The notes below the pieces were generated by a model. That model searched no databases. It was not told where the DNA came from and saw only the letters and a list, made by a program, of their open reading frames with translations. A DNA stretch of 64,000 bases from Alkaliphilus peptidifermentans DSM 18978 (GTDB taxonomy: Bacteria > Bacillota > Clostridia > Peptostreptococcales > Natronincolaceae): assembly GCF_900101495.1 (NCBI RefSeq), contig NZ_FMUS01000020.1:28242-92241 (forward strand), read 5' to 3'. Shown here in pieces: positions 19,755-30,100 of the stretch; position 1 is the first letter of the stretch; each line of letters begins with the position of its first letter. A program made the position numbers and the translations under genes.

Positions 19755-20516
19755 TTAATCCACCCTCTTAAGCTGAATTTCACCTATCTTTAGAGTTAAT
19801 CGCAAGCTTACTTTTTTATAGGCTGCATCATAATTAGGTGTCCTATAGGTTATAGTGCCTGGGGTACCTGTATGGTCAATATCAAATAGTTCTATATTTC
19901 CTAAGCGTAGGTCTGCAATAACATCAATAGCCAAATCTGTAGGGACTAGTACAGTTATGCTGCCAATGTGACCGGCTATATTTAGATTGGTCTCACCTTC
20001 CTTTATTAGAGCTTTAGTCAAATTGATGGTTGCCTCACCTAAGCCTACATGAACAGATGTATCCTCTAAACCCCAAGGCTCATTACCTAATTCAAAGGAT
20101 CCGATATTAATATATCTATTCTTTATATCTTTAAAATGAATATGAACATCAGATTTAGAGCCTCCCATATAAGTGATTCGTGGAGAGGTAAAGAAGGACA
20201 AGCCTATAAATATAAAGGCTAAAGGCCAAATGACCTGCCAAACATTAATACTCCCACCAAACCAATCTAAATGATTACCTATCAGGACAAACCCTATAAG
20301 TATTAAAAAAACTGGAAAAAAGAGCCCTTGAAGCCTCATTTTATTGCCATTAAATCGTATGCTTTTATATATATCATTAAAGCCCCATAGTACAAGAATA
20401 ATAGGCCAGTAGGCTTTGAGAATATCCCCAGGATGAAAGAGTAAAAATCCCATATTCCCTAGTAAGTACAAAGCTCCACCTAATATAAGTAAAAGACCAA
20501 TTGTTGTTCTTTTCAT
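19755..20516 (-). CDS. liaF: LiaF-like membrane inhibitor of the LiaRS system
   Basis: This 253-residue membrane protein has about four N-terminal hydrophobic segments (TTIGLLLILGGALYLLGN, then AYWPIILVLWG, FFPVFLILIGFVLIGN and WPLAFIFIGLSFF). A soluble beta-rich C-terminal domain follows with the LiaF pattern (GHIGSITVLVPTDLAIDV). In bacilli LiaF keeps LiaS inactive until cell-wall antibiotics act. The order liaF-liaS-liaR and the tight spacing support this call. The start at 20516 has GGAGG about 11 bases upstream; an in-frame ATG 18 bases earlier contains that site. Confidence 0.87.
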   Translation of the reverse strand: MKRTTIGLLLILGGALYLLGNMGFLLFHPGDILKAYWPIILVLWGFNDIYKSIRFNGNKMRLQGLFFPVFLILIGFVLIGNHLDWFGGSINVWQVIWPLAFIFIGLSFFTSPRITYMGGSKSDVHIHFKDIKNRYINIGSFELGNEPWGLEDTSVHVGLGEATINLTKALIKEGETNLNIAGHIGSITVLVPTDLAIDVIADLRLGNIELFDIDHTGTPGTITYRTPNYDAAYKKVSLRLTLKIGEIQLKRVD

Positions 20517-20714
20517 AACAATTTCAACCTCCATAGAATAAATACATAAATTTTTTATATAATTTTACTTGTTTATACAAATTATATCTAATATTAGAGG
20601 ATAAGAAAACATTCTATGGGTGGTTTTTTATCTAGGTCTAGAGACTGAGGCGGAAGTAATAATCAAACATATGGTTAAAATATAATAAAATGTTAATAAC
20701 TAAGGAGGATGAAG

Positions 20715-21902
20715 ATGAGTAAGAAGCTAAATGATAATATTACTTGGGTAGGTAATACTGATTGGGAACTAAGAACCTTCCATGGAGTAGAATACACTAC
20801 TCACCGTGGAACCACATATAACTCATACCTTGTGATGGATGAAAAAGTTGCATTAATTGATACAGTATGGCAGCCCTTTAGCAAGGAGTTTATTGCTAAT
20901 TTAAAGAAAACTATAAGCCTCGATAAAATTGATTATATTATAATGAATCATGGCGAACCAGATCATAGTGGAGCTTTGCCAGAGCTAATGAAGGAAATTC
21001 CAAATACACCTATCTATTGTACTGAAAACTGCATAAAATCCTTAAAGGGACATTATCATAAGGATTGGAATTTTGTTGCTGTAAAAACAGGAGACAATCT
21101 CAATTTAGGAAGAAGAATTTTAACATTTATTGAAGCTAAAATGCTCCATTGGCCTGATAGCATGTTTTGTTATTTATCTGAAGATAATATTCTATTTAGT
21201 AATGATGCATTTGGTCAGCATTTTGCTTCATCAGAGCTATTCAATGATTTAGTAGATCAAACAGAGCTATATCAGGAGGCAATTAAGTATTATGCCAATA
21301 TACTTACACCCTTTAATAAGCTTGTAAGACAAAAAATAGATGAGATTTTAGCGTTGAATCTTCCTGTAGATATGATTTGTCCAAGTCATGGAATTATATG
21401 GAGAGAAGATCCTATACAAATAGTGAAGAAGTATCTAGAATGGTCAGATGAGTACATAGAAAATCAGATTACCATAGTATATGACACAATGTGGAATGGA
21501 ACAAAAACCATGGCAGAAGCCATAGCTAAGGGAATTAAAGAAGCAGATAAAGCAGTAATTGTTAAACTGTACAACTCGGGAAAAGCTGATAAAAATGATA
21601 TCATTACTGAGGTATTTAAGTCTAAGGCTGTAATAGTGGGCTCCTCTACTATAAATAATGGAATTCTATACTCAATAGCAGGTATATTAGAATTTTTAAA
21701 AGGGCTTAAGTTCAAGAATAAAAAAGCTACAGCCTTTGGTAGTTATGGTTGGAGTGGAGAATCTATAAATCAAATTAAGAATAGTCTCGAAAAATCTGGT
21801 TTTGATATTATAAATGATGGTATAAAAGTTTTATGGATGCCAAATGAGGAAAATATGCAACACTGTATAGAATTTGGCCACGAGATTATAAAGAAAATAT
21901 AA
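20715..21902 (+). CDS. fprA: A-type flavoprotein / flavo-diiron oxygen or NO reductase
   Basis: FprA-type enzymes reduce O2 to water (or NO to N2O) in anaerobes, using electrons from rubredoxin or F420. The N-terminal metallo-beta-lactamase-like domain holds the diiron ligands H79-x-E81-x-D83-H84 (NHGEPDHSG), LHWPDSM, the aspartate in SNDAFGQH and CPSHG. The C-terminal flavodoxin domain begins near residue 255 (IVYDTMWNGTKTMAEAI), with FMN contacts at GSSTINNG and GSYGWSG. Total length is 395-397 residues, as usual. ATG 20715 follows AAGGAGG by six bases; an earlier ATG at 20709 abuts the site. It is a stand-alone gene, probably part of oxygen defence. Confidence 0.93.
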   Translation: MSKKLNDNITWVGNTDWELRTFHGVEYTTHRGTTYNSYLVMDEKVALIDTVWQPFSKEFIANLKKTISLDKIDYIIMNHGEPDHSGALPELMKEIPNTPIYCTENCIKSLKGHYHKDWNFVAVKTGDNLNLGRRILTFIEAKMLHWPDSMFCYLSEDNILFSNDAFGQHFASSELFNDLVDQTELYQEAIKYYANILTPFNKLVRQKIDEILALNLPVDMICPSHGIIWREDPIQIVKKYLEWSDEYIENQITIVYDTMWNGTKTMAEAIAKGIKEADKAVIVKLYNSGKADKNDIITEVFKSKAVIVGSSTINNGILYSIAGILEFLKGLKFKNKKATAFGSYGWSGESINQIKNSLEKSGFDIINDGIKVLWMPNEENMQHCIEFGHEIIKKI

Positions 21903-21911
21903 ATTTTATAG

Positions 21912-21940
21912 ATAGGAGGCACATGAAATGTGGCTCCTAT
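21912..21940 (+). terminator. Inverted repeat after fprA, weak terminator candidate
   Basis: ATAGGAG and CACAT pair with ATGTG and CTCCTAT around a GAA loop, with one G-G mismatch. No T-tract follows, so termination is uncertain. Confidence 0.4.
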
Positions 21941-22133
21941 CATAATGCTTAAGGGTATAAAGGTAACTGGTATATCATAAATATTAATAAAGAAGAGATA
22001 GCTATTCTGAATTGTTTAAATTTTAAAAAAATTAAAAAAATTCAAAAAGATTTAAAAAAATACTCTTGATTTTATGTATAATAAACATAAGAACAGCAAA
22101 AAAAGAATAAAAAATTTGAAAGGAGGAGAAAAA

Positions 22134-23360
22134 ATGAAAATGAAACTGACAACAAAGATTTTTATTGGTCTAATGGTAGGTATTGTGGCAGGTCTTATTT
22201 TAGGAGGGTCCCCAGAAATTGCAACTAAGTTTATTGGACCATTTGGTACACTTTTCTTAAATTTAATTATGATGATCATTGTGCCCCTTGTATTTTCATC
22301 ATTAATTGTTGGAGCTGCCAGTATTGGTGATATTAAAAAGTTAGGTAGAGTTGGTGGAAAAACTGTAGGCTTTTATCTAGCTACAACTGCAGTTGCTGTT
22401 ACTATTGGTCTTATTTTAGGTAATTTAATTCAACCAGGAAGCGGTATGGTAATGCTGGAGGAGGTAACAATAGAAGCCAGAAATGCACCTCCGTTGGTGG
22501 AAACACTGTTGGCGATAGTGCCCAGAAACCCTCTTCAAGGATTAGTAAATGGCAACATGCTTCAAATTATTACCTTTGCTCTTTTCTTAGGAGTTGCTAT
22601 AACAACCGCTGGTGAAAAGGGTAAGCCTGTGTTAAACTTTTTCGATAGTTTAGCAGAGATTATGTATAAAATTACAGCTTTTATAATGAATTTAGCACCT
22701 TATGGTGTATTTGCATTAATTACACCTGTGGTGGCCCATAATGGCCCTGCTGTACTGTGGCCACTAGCAAAGGTAATAGCTGCGGTTTATATTGGAGCAA
22801 TTCTACATAGCATAATTGTTTATTCGTCTATTGTTAAGGTTTTTGCCAAGATGAATCCTTTGAGGTTTTTCAAGGGGGTTTCCCCAGCAGCTGCAGTTGC
22901 CTTTAGTACCTGTAGTAGTGCAGGGACTCTACCTGTTACTATTAAATCCTGTAGAGATAACCTTGGTGTATCAAATTCAGTTTCCAGCTTTGTTCTTCCA
23001 CTGGGTGCAACAATTAATATGGATGGAACTGCCCTCTATCAAGGGGTATGTGCCTTGTTCGTAGCGCAAATCTATGGCTTGGATTTATCAATTGCACAAC
23101 AAGTATCAATAATCTTAACAGCTACTCTGGCTTCTATAGGTACAGCTGGAGTTCCAGGTGCTGGATTCATAATGTTAACAATGGTTTTAACATCTGTAGG
23201 ATTACCTCTTGAGGGCTCTGCTTTAATTGCTGGAATTGACAGAATTCTTGATATGGCTAGAACAACTGTTAATGTAGTTGGAGACTCAGCTGTAGCTGTA
23301 GCTATTGCAGCAACAGAAAATGAATTGAATGTTGAAGAAGGAAGCAAAGTGGAAGTTTAG
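22134..23360 (+). CDS. Dicarboxylate/amino acid:cation symporter (GltP/GltT family)
   Basis: This is a 408-residue trimeric-type secondary transporter of the DAACS family, importing glutamate, aspartate or C4-dicarboxylates with Na+ or H+. It has about eight membrane segments. Family signatures are the serine-rich hairpin 1 (AFSTCSSAGTLPVTIKSC), the NMDGT motif of TM7 (ATINMDGTALYQGV), hairpin 2 (GTAGVPGAGFIML) and TM8 (RILDMARTTVNVVGDS). The arginine in DMARTTVNV is the residue that in relatives contacts the substrate side-chain carboxylate. ATG 22134 follows AAAGGAGGAG. An Asp/Glu racemase follows, which favours an amino acid substrate. Confidence 0.93.
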   Translation: MKMKLTTKIFIGLMVGIVAGLILGGSPEIATKFIGPFGTLFLNLIMMIIVPLVFSSLIVGAASIGDIKKLGRVGGKTVGFYLATTAVAVTIGLILGNLIQPGSGMVMLEEVTIEARNAPPLVETLLAIVPRNPLQGLVNGNMLQIITFALFLGVAITTAGEKGKPVLNFFDSLAEIMYKITAFIMNLAPYGVFALITPVVAHNGPAVLWPLAKVIAAVYIGAILHSIIVYSSIVKVFAKMNPLRFFKGVSPAAAVAFSTCSSAGTLPVTIKSCRDNLGVSNSVSSFVLPLGATINMDGTALYQGVCALFVAQIYGLDLSIAQQVSIILTATLASIGTAGVPGAGFIMLTMVLTSVGLPLEGSALIAGIDRILDMARTTVNVVGDSAVAVAIAATENELNVEEGSKVEV

Positions 23361-23380
23361 AATCATCTGGTTTGTATAAA

Positions 23381-23410
23381 AATAAAAGCCCGAGAAGTCG
23401 GGCTTTTATT
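23381..23410 (+). terminator. Terminator after the symporter
   Basis: Perfect 13-bp stem AATAAAAGCCCGA/TCGGGCTTTTATT with a GAAG loop; A-rich and T-rich arms make it possibly bidirectional. The racemase start follows 20 bases later, so some readthrough is needed unless that gene has its own promoter. Confidence 0.9.
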
Positions 23411-23429
23411 AAATCAAGGGGTGATACCT

Positions 23430-24140
23430 GTGAAAAAGAAAATTGGAATACTCGGTGGTATGGGCCCCGAGGCAACTGCTAATCTGTTTAATAAAATTAT
23501 TAATTTAACAGAGGCAAATAATGATCAGGAGCATATACCTATTATTATAGATAACAATGTTTTAATACCAGATAGGACAGCATATCTTTTGGAGAAGTCT
23601 ACAAATCCACTAAAATATTTGATTAAATCTGCCATAAAATTAGAATTAATGGGGGCAGATTTAGTTCTTATGCCCTGTAATACAGCACATTATTTCTATG
23701 AAGACATAATAAAATATTTAGATATACCCATGTTAAATATGGTTGATATTGCAACGACACATGTTTACAATAATTATAAAAATGTTAAACGCATTGGACT
23801 CCTGGCAACAATGGGAACATACACTTCTCGGGTTTATGAGGATAGCTTAAAGAGATTTGATATTGAAGTAGTACCTGTTCTAGAGGAAGATCAAAAAAAA
23901 TTACTAGATATCATATATAGTATTAAAAAAGGAAATAAGGATAATCATAAGGAAGCTGTGTATAGTATTTTAAGATACCTAAGTAAAAATGAAGTATCAG
24001 TTATTATATTAGGCTGTACTGAATTACCTATTTTATTTGATATATTAAAAAATGATAAGGATATAATAAGACTGAAGCAAGTGTATATAGATACAACATA
24101 TTTACTAGCAAAAAAAGCAGTAGAGCTTGCCAGCTTGTAA
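23430..24140 (+). CDS. Aspartate/glutamate racemase family protein
   Basis: This PLP-independent racemase of about 236 residues has two half-domains, each giving one catalytic cysteine: MPCNTAHY in the first and LGCTELP in the second. The N-terminus KKIGILGGMGPEATANL is typical of the aspartate racemase branch, in contrast to glutamate racemase MurI. GTG 23430 has AAGGGGTG just upstream; a GTG at 23421 overlaps that site. It lies right after a glutamate/aspartate symporter, suggesting that imported L-aspartate is converted to D-aspartate. That link is inference. Confidence 0.88.
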   Translation: MKKKIGILGGMGPEATANLFNKIINLTEANNDQEHIPIIIDNNVLIPDRTAYLLEKSTNPLKYLIKSAIKLELMGADLVLMPCNTAHYFYEDIIKYLDIPMLNMVDIATTHVYNNYKNVKRIGLLATMGTYTSRVYEDSLKRFDIEVVPVLEEDQKKLLDIIYSIKKGNKDNHKEAVYSILRYLSKNEVSVIILGCTELPILFDILKNDKDIIRLKQVYIDTTYLLAKKAVELASL

Positions 24141-24163
24141 GCGTATCATAAATAAGCTATTTG

Positions 24164-24204
24164 AACCCAGCATAGCCCATTTATAGTGGTGTTGCTGGGT
24201 TTTA
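24164..24204 (+). terminator. Terminator-like hairpin after the racemase gene
   Basis: AACCCAGCA (24164-24172) pairs with TGCTGGGTT (24193-24201) around a 20-base loop, followed by a short T-run. Confidence 0.65.
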
Positions 24205-24389
24205 CTATGTTAAGAAACAAATACTGCTACTTAACAATGTAGATGATGAGTACCCAATATATGTAATATATACAATAAAATGCATATATTAATTTTTCTA
24301 TTTAAATTTACATGATTTACTTTTTCTGCTATATTTATATAATAATAACGATTACATAATAAAAATTATTAATTAAATAATTTAGTTCT

Positions 24390-24466
24390 GTATAGGCAAA
24401 CTCTCCGAAAGGTGAGGACGCAAAGCTATGGGTCTACGGATATATCTAAGACTGCCAGGCTGCCAA
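24390..24466 (+). promoter_or_regulatory. c-di-GMP-I riboswitch aptamer (GEMM-I)
   Basis: The sequence matches the GEMM-I consensus in order: GGCAAA at the 5' edge, a GAAA tetraloop (CTCCGAAAGGTGAG), the invariant GACGCAAAGC, GGGTCTA, and the closing receptor GCCAGGCTGCC. By alignment to known aptamers, the guanine in GGC and the cytosine in TGCC are the ligand contacts. A TATAAT lies about 50 bases upstream (24338-24343). It controls the chemotaxis receptor gene that follows. Confidence 0.93.
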
Positions 24467-24477
24467 GAATCCCAAGA

Positions 24478-24506
24478 GGGCCTATACACCACATAGGCCT
24501 TTTTTT
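24478..24506 (+). terminator. Riboswitch expression-platform terminator
   Basis: GGCCTAT (24479-24485) pairs with ATAGGCC (24493-24499) and is followed by seven T. GCCTATAC (24480-24487) is also the exact complement of GTATAGGC at the aptamer's 5' edge (24390-24397), so terminator and edge pairing exclude each other. Confidence 0.88.
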
Positions 24507-24589
24507 AATAGGAAAGTCCTACTTTCCTATTAAATACGGGGTTGTTAAGGGGGCGTCCCCCTTATGATCAGCTTTTGTTCTTATCATAA
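24507..24589 (+). other. Three successive inverted repeats between riboswitch terminator and receptor gene
   Basis: After the terminator come an 11-bp perfect stem (24507-24517/24521-24531), an 8-bp stem TAAGGGGG/CCCCCTTA (24546-24564), and TTATGAT/ATCATAA (24562-24568/24583-24589), which shares bases with the previous stem. None ends in a T-run. They would lie in the 5' UTR of the transcript that has escaped termination. Confidence 0.75.
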
Positions 24590-24613
24590 AACCAATTAAA
24601 AGGGAGGAAGAAA

Positions 24614-26680
24614 ATGAATAAAAAAGGTAGTAAACAAAATAACATATCAAACATGATAACAAGTAATAGGGTAAGAAATAGGTTGATTATTATAATGATA
24701 ATTATAATTGTGTTGCCCGTAAGTATTCTTGGGTATCTAACCTATAGCAAGGCATATGAAATATTGGATGAAAAACTAATTTTAACAACTGAACAAACAA
24801 CAAAAGAAGCAGGTGCTGCTTTACATGAATATTTAAGAGGGATTGAAAAGCAAGTAGCTGCACTTGCAGAAAATTCATTAGTTATGAAACTAGCTAAGGA
24901 GGAAGCTTCAGTAGAATTAGAGGATTCAAATTCAGCTATTAGCTATTACGATTTAGCAATGGAAATACTGGCTAACATTAATCATAATAATGAAACTGTA
25001 TTAAATACATATATTGGAACTGAAAAGAAGGGAATGTATTTATATCCCAGTGGAAATTTGCCTGATGGCTATGACCCAACCCAAAGACCTTGGTATACTA
25101 CAGCTCTATCACATCAAAACAGGGTAGTGTGGTCAGACCCATATATAGATACCGACTCAGGAGAAATAACAATTACTGCTGCCAAAGCCATCATTGATAA
25201 TGGTAGGGTTGTAGGTGTAATAGGCTTCGATGTAGATATGAAGGAATTAACTAATAAATTAGCAAATGTTAAGCTTGGTCAAGAGGGATACTTAATCTTA
25301 GGAAATGATAACGGCATGGTAATTGTTCACCCTCAATCAGAGATGGTAGGCACCAGTGATATTACCCTTCAAAGCTTTTGGCAGGAAGTAAGCTCTAAAA
25401 CAAATGGATTTATACGATATCAAATTGATAAGGAAAATAAATTCATGAGTTTCATTACTATACCAGGTACAGGCTGGAAGCTTATGGGAGCAATGGAAGA
25501 GCACGAGCTGATTTCAAGCACAAGTGAAATAAGAAACTATATCACAGTAGGTATTGCTTTTGCAATTGCAATTGGTGTAGTTATGGCACTTTTATTAGCC
25601 AGAATGATTTCAGTTCCTTTAAATAAGCTAAAAGAATCCTTTAGTAGAGCCGCTAAAGGAGATTTATCAGTTAGAGCAACTGTAAGCTCAAAGGATGAGT
25701 TTGGGCATCTTTCAGATAGCTTTAATAGTATGATGGAGGATATTACTATTCTTATTTCTGAGGTGAAGGAATCATCAATGATAGTGGCAAGCTCTTCCGA
25801 TACACTTGCTCAGATTACTGCTCAAACAACAGCCGCCACCAATGAAGTGGCAATTACAATTGAAGAAATAGCAAAAAGTTCAGGGGAGCAGGCAAAGGAC
25901 ACAGAGATTGGAGCTTATAAAGTAAATGAGATTGCCAATCGGATTGAAGAAGTTGAAAAGGCAACAGGCGAAATGAACCAATATGCCGAAGTAACAGGTA
26001 AGCTAAGCAGTAAAGGCTTACAAGCAATTGACATGTTGACTTCAAAATCAGTACAGAGTGCCAATTCAGCTAAAGTAATAAATGAAATTATTTTAAAGGT
26101 TAACCAAAGCTCTGACTCAATAGGAACGATTACACAAACTATTAATCAAATTGCAGATCAAACAAATCTACTGGCTTTAAATGCTGCCATTGAAGCTGCT
26201 AGAGCAGGAGAAGCAGGAAAAGGCTTTGCGGTTGTAGCCGATGAAATACGTAAGTTGGCTGAGCAATCAGGCTCTGCTACTAAGGAAATAAATGGCCTAA
26301 TTCAGAGTATGCAGGAGCGGTCAAGAGTAGCCGTAGAGGCAATGGAAGAAGCTAATGAAATTGTAAAGGAACAAGAATTAGCTGTTTCAGAAACTGAAAA
26401 CATCTTTAAGGAAATTTCTGATTCTATTTCATTGTTTATGAAAAAGGTGATTGACATCAAAAATTATTCCACAGAAATGAATAAGAAAAAGGATGAAATT
26501 GTTATTGTAATAGAAAATGTTTCTGCAACCTCTGAAGAAACCTCTGCAGCAACACAGCAGGTTTCTGCAGCAACAGAAGAGCAGTTATCATCTATTGAAG
26601 AGGTTGAGTCCTATGCTCAAGAATTAAGCTCACTATCAGCAAAGCTCATAAAATCAGTGGAGAATTTCAAAATAAATTAA
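24614..26680 (+). CDS. Methyl-accepting chemotaxis protein with dCache sensor
   Basis: This 688-residue membrane receptor has TM1 at about 25-47, an extracellular double-Cache domain (about 50-310; [12 protein letters not shown] and the second pocket [16 protein letters not shown]), and TM2 (about 318-338). HAMP follows ([22 protein letters not shown]), then a cytoplasmic signalling hairpin. The tip [19 protein letters not shown] and [18 protein letters not shown] is intact, so coupling to CheA/CheW is expected. No C-terminal CheR-tethering pentapeptide is visible. Such Cache pockets often bind amino or carboxylic acids; the ligand here is unknown. GGGAGGAAG precedes the start. The c-di-GMP-I riboswitch upstream makes receptor supply depend on c-di-GMP. 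Confidence 0.94.
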   Translation: MNKKGSKQNNISNMITSNRVRNRLIIIMIIIIVLPVSILGYLTYSKAYEILDEKLILTTEQTTKEAGAALHEYLRGIEKQVAALAENSLVMKLAKEEASVELEDSNSAISYYDLAMEILANINHNNETVLNTYIGTEKKGMYLYPSGNLPDGYDPTQRPWYTTALSHQNRVVWSDPYIDTDSGEITITAAKAIIDNGRVVGVIGFDVDMKELTNKLANVKLGQEGYLILGNDNGMVIVHPQSEMVGTSDITLQSFWQEVSSKTNGFIRYQIDKENKFMSFITIPGTGWKLMGAMEEHELISSTSEIRNYITVGIAFAIAIGVVMALLLARMISVPLNKLKESFSRAAKGDLSVRATVSSKDEFGHLSDSFNSMMEDITILISEVKESSMIVASSSDTLAQITAQTTAATNEVAITIEEIAKSSGEQAKDTEIGAYKVNEIANRIEEVEKATGEMNQYAEVTGKLSSKGLQAIDMLTSKSVQSANSAKVINEIILKVNQSSDSIGTITQTINQIADQTNLLALNAAIEAARAGEAGKGFAVVADEIRKLAEQSGSATKEINGLIQSMQERSRVAVEAMEEANEIVKEQELAVSETENIFKEISDSISLFMKKVIDIKNYSTEMNKKKDEIVIVIENVSATSEETSAATQQVSAATEEQLSSIEEVESYAQELSSLSAKLIKSVENFKIN

Positions 26681-26761
26681 CTCGTTTCGACATAATGTAT
26701 GTATAAGAAAATCAGAATAGAGAATAATTTTTAATAATCTGTTAATTATTGAAAGATTACC

Positions 26762-26791
26762 TTGACACTAATATTGTTGAAGGGTTATAAT
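26762..26791 (+). promoter_or_regulatory. Predicted sigma-A promoter of ileS
   Basis: Perfect TTGACA (26762-26767), 18-base spacer, perfect TATAAT (26786-26791), just upstream of the T-box leader. Confidence 0.8.
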
Positions 26792-26799
26792 TTTATTTA

Positions 26800-27054
26800 A
26801 AATATAGAACAAATACTTATACAGGCAATGAAGAGGAAAGTAATACTTTGCTGGACTTACAGAGACATAATCATTTGCTGAGAGATTATGATGAAGGTTT
26901 AGTATGAAAATCACCACAGAGCTGGAATTGTGAACTGAAAGTAATAATTCCCGTAGGCATACGTTAAGATGCATTGAGTGGCAGAAATACTTTTCTGTAA
27001 TCAGGGTGGTACCGCGGTTTATTCGTCCCTAAGTTTATACTTAGGGACTTTTTA
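26800..27054 (+). promoter_or_regulatory. T-box leader of ileS (specifier ATC, Ile)
   Basis: This tRNA-Ile-sensing attenuator has a 5' GGAAAGTAATACT pairing with AGTAT before the specifier loop. The loop reads GAAAATCACC with ATC at 26910-26912. The T-box motif AGGGTGGTACCGCGG is at 27003-27017. The terminator stem GTCCCTAAG/CTTAGGGAC (27025-27033/27040-27048) is followed by T6. The specifier matches the downstream gene's amino acid. Confidence 0.95.
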
Positions 27055-27103
27055 TTTTTGATAAGGAATTACATTGTAAGACAATAGAGAGAGGATGAAT
27101 AGG

Positions 27104-30100
27104 ATGGAGAAGTATCAAGCATTATCAAATTTGCCAGTGGCCAGCCGTGAAAACAATATAGCAGATCATTGGGATCAGAATCAAATTCTTGATAAAAGCA
27201 TTGAAAATCGTAAAGGACAAAAATCCTTTGTTTTTTATGAAGGGCCGCCAACCGCCAATGGTAGACCTGGAATACATCATGTAATCTCAAGAACTCTTAA
27301 GGATTCTGTTTGTAGATATAAATCTATGACAGGCCATCAGGTGAAGCGAAAGGCTGGTTGGGACACCCATGGACTTCCAGTAGAAATAGAAGTTGAAAAG
27401 CAGTTAAAGCTTTCAAGTAAACAGGAAATAGAAAATTACGGATTAGATAAATTCAATGAAAAATGTAGAGAATCTGTATTTACCTACGAAAAGCTTTGGA
27501 GAGATATGACAAGGAGAATGGGATATTCTATAGATTTAGATAATCCCTATATTACTCTAGATAATGATTATATTGAGTCGGTTTGGTGGATTTTAGACAA
27601 ATTTTTTAAGGAAGACTATATCTATGAAGGGCATAAAATTTTACCATATTGCCCAAGATGTGGTACTGGATTGGCATCCCATGAAGTATCACAAGGCTAT
27701 AAAGAAATTAAATCTAATACTGTAATTGCTCCCTTTAAGCTAAAGGATAAGGATGAATATTTTCTAGTATGGACTACAACACCATGGACACTTGCATCTA
27801 ACGTAGCACTTGCAGTACATCCAGATGAAAACTACTTGAGAGTACAGCATCAGGACAAAATTTACTATGTAGTAGATAAGCTTGTTAATAAAGTAATAGG
27901 AGAAGACTATGAGGTGTTAAGTCAAATAAAGGGACGTGAACTGGAATATGTTGAATATCAACAGCTTATGCCTTTTGTGAAACCCGACAAGAAAGCCTTC
28001 TTTGTAACTATAGCAGATTTCGTTACCACAGATGATGGTACTGGAATAGTTCATATGGCCCCTGCCTTTGGTGAAGACGATTATCAGGTGGGAAGAAGAT
28101 ATGATTTACCAGTATTACAGCCAGTGGATGAAAGTGGAAAGTATACAGATACACCTTGGGCAGGTCGCTTTGTAATGGATTGTGATGTAGATATTATAAA
28201 GTGGCTTCACGCAGAAAACAAACTATTTAAGAAAGAAAAAATGGATCATAATTATCCCCACTGTTGGAGATGCTCAACTCCTTTATTATACTATGGAAAG
28301 CCAAGCTGGTATATTGAGGTTACTAAAATGAAGGAGAAGCTAATTGCTAACAATAAAGCTGTTTCATGGTATCCTGATTATGTTGGAGAAAAACGATTTG
28401 GTAATTGGTTAGAAAACTTAAATGATTGGGCTTTATCACGAAATCGCTACTGGGGTACACCACTTAATATCTGGAGATGTGAATGTGGCCATACTACATC
28501 TATCGGTTCAAGAAAAGAACTAATAGAGAAAGCTGTAGAATCTATTGATGATAGTATAGAGCTACACCGCCCATATGTAGATGATATTCACCTACATTGT
28601 GAAAAATGTGAAGGTCAAATGACCAGAGTATCTGAAGTAATTGATTGCTGGTTCGATAGTGGAGCTATGCCATTTGCACAGCATCATTATCCATTTGAAA
28701 ATGCAGAGAATTTTGATGAGCTATTCCCAGCCGACTATATTTGTGAGGGGATAGATCAAACCCGTGGCTGGTTCTATTCATTGTTGGCTATTTCTACCTT
28801 TGTAAAGGGTGTGGCTCCCTATAAAAATGTTTTAGTAAATGACCTAATCCTTGATAAAGAAGGTAGAAAAATGTCTAAATCAAAGGGAAATACTGTTGAT
28901 CCCTTTAATCTATTTGATGAGTATGGAGCCGACGTCCTAAGATGGTATCTATTATATGTTTCTCCAGCTTGGACACCTACAAAGTTTGATATTGATGGCC
29001 TTAAAGAAATTCAAAGCAAATTTTTCTCCACAATTCAAAATGTATATACCTTCTTCACCCTGTATGCCAATACAGATAATATTAATGCAACTGATTTCTT
29101 TGTAGAATATAACAAACGTCCTGAGCTAGATAGATGGATCTTATCAAAATTCAATAGCCTTGTAGGTGCTGTAACAGAAGATATGAAGGTATATGACTTG
29201 ACAAAAGCAGTGCGTAAGATACAGGAATTTGTAAATGAAGATCTATCAAACTGGTACATTAGAAGAGCAAGAAGACGCTTCTGGGCTACAGAGCTTACAG
29301 ATGATAAAAAAGCAGTATATAACACAACATATGAAATTTTGACAGGTGTTGCTAAGCTGGTGGCTCCATTTGCACCATTTCTTTCAGATGAAATGTATCA
29401 AAAATTAACAAATGAAGTTTCTGTACATCTTGCAGATTATCCAGAAATTAATAAAGAATTAATAGATAAAAATGTTGAAGAAAGAATGGACTTAGTAAGA
29501 AGTCTAGTGGGGCTGGGAAGAGCAGCAAGAGCACAGGCTAAAATAAAGGTGCGACAGCCTCTACAAAAAATCCTTGTTGACGGTAAATATTCTGGTTTAA
29601 TATCTGATTTAGTTCCACTAATTGAAGAAGAGCTAAATGTAAAGGAAGTTATATTCGAAAATGAATTAAAGAATTATATGGACTTTAACCTTAAGCCAAA
29701 TTTCAGAACAGCAGGTGCAATACTAGGATCAAAAATCAAATTGCTTGGTAAAGTCCTGGGACAATTGGATGCAGCAACTACTGCTGAAAAACTGGAGTCA
29801 GGAGAAAGTATATTTGTTGACCTAGAGGGTGAAAAGGTTGAGCTGGTAAAGGATTATATTCAAATAGCAATAGCTGCTAAGGAAGGCTTTACAGTTGAAA
29901 CTGAGAATAATCTTTTTGTGATCCTTGATACCTCCTTAACTCAAGAGCTTATTGATGAAGGCTTTGCAAGAGAGTTTATTTCAAAGGTTCAACAGCTTAG
30001 AAAAAATAGTAATTTTGAAGTTACAGACAATATAAAGGTTTACTTTGATGGAGATGAAGAGATTACCAATGCAGTAGAGGCCCATAAGGAATACATTAAA

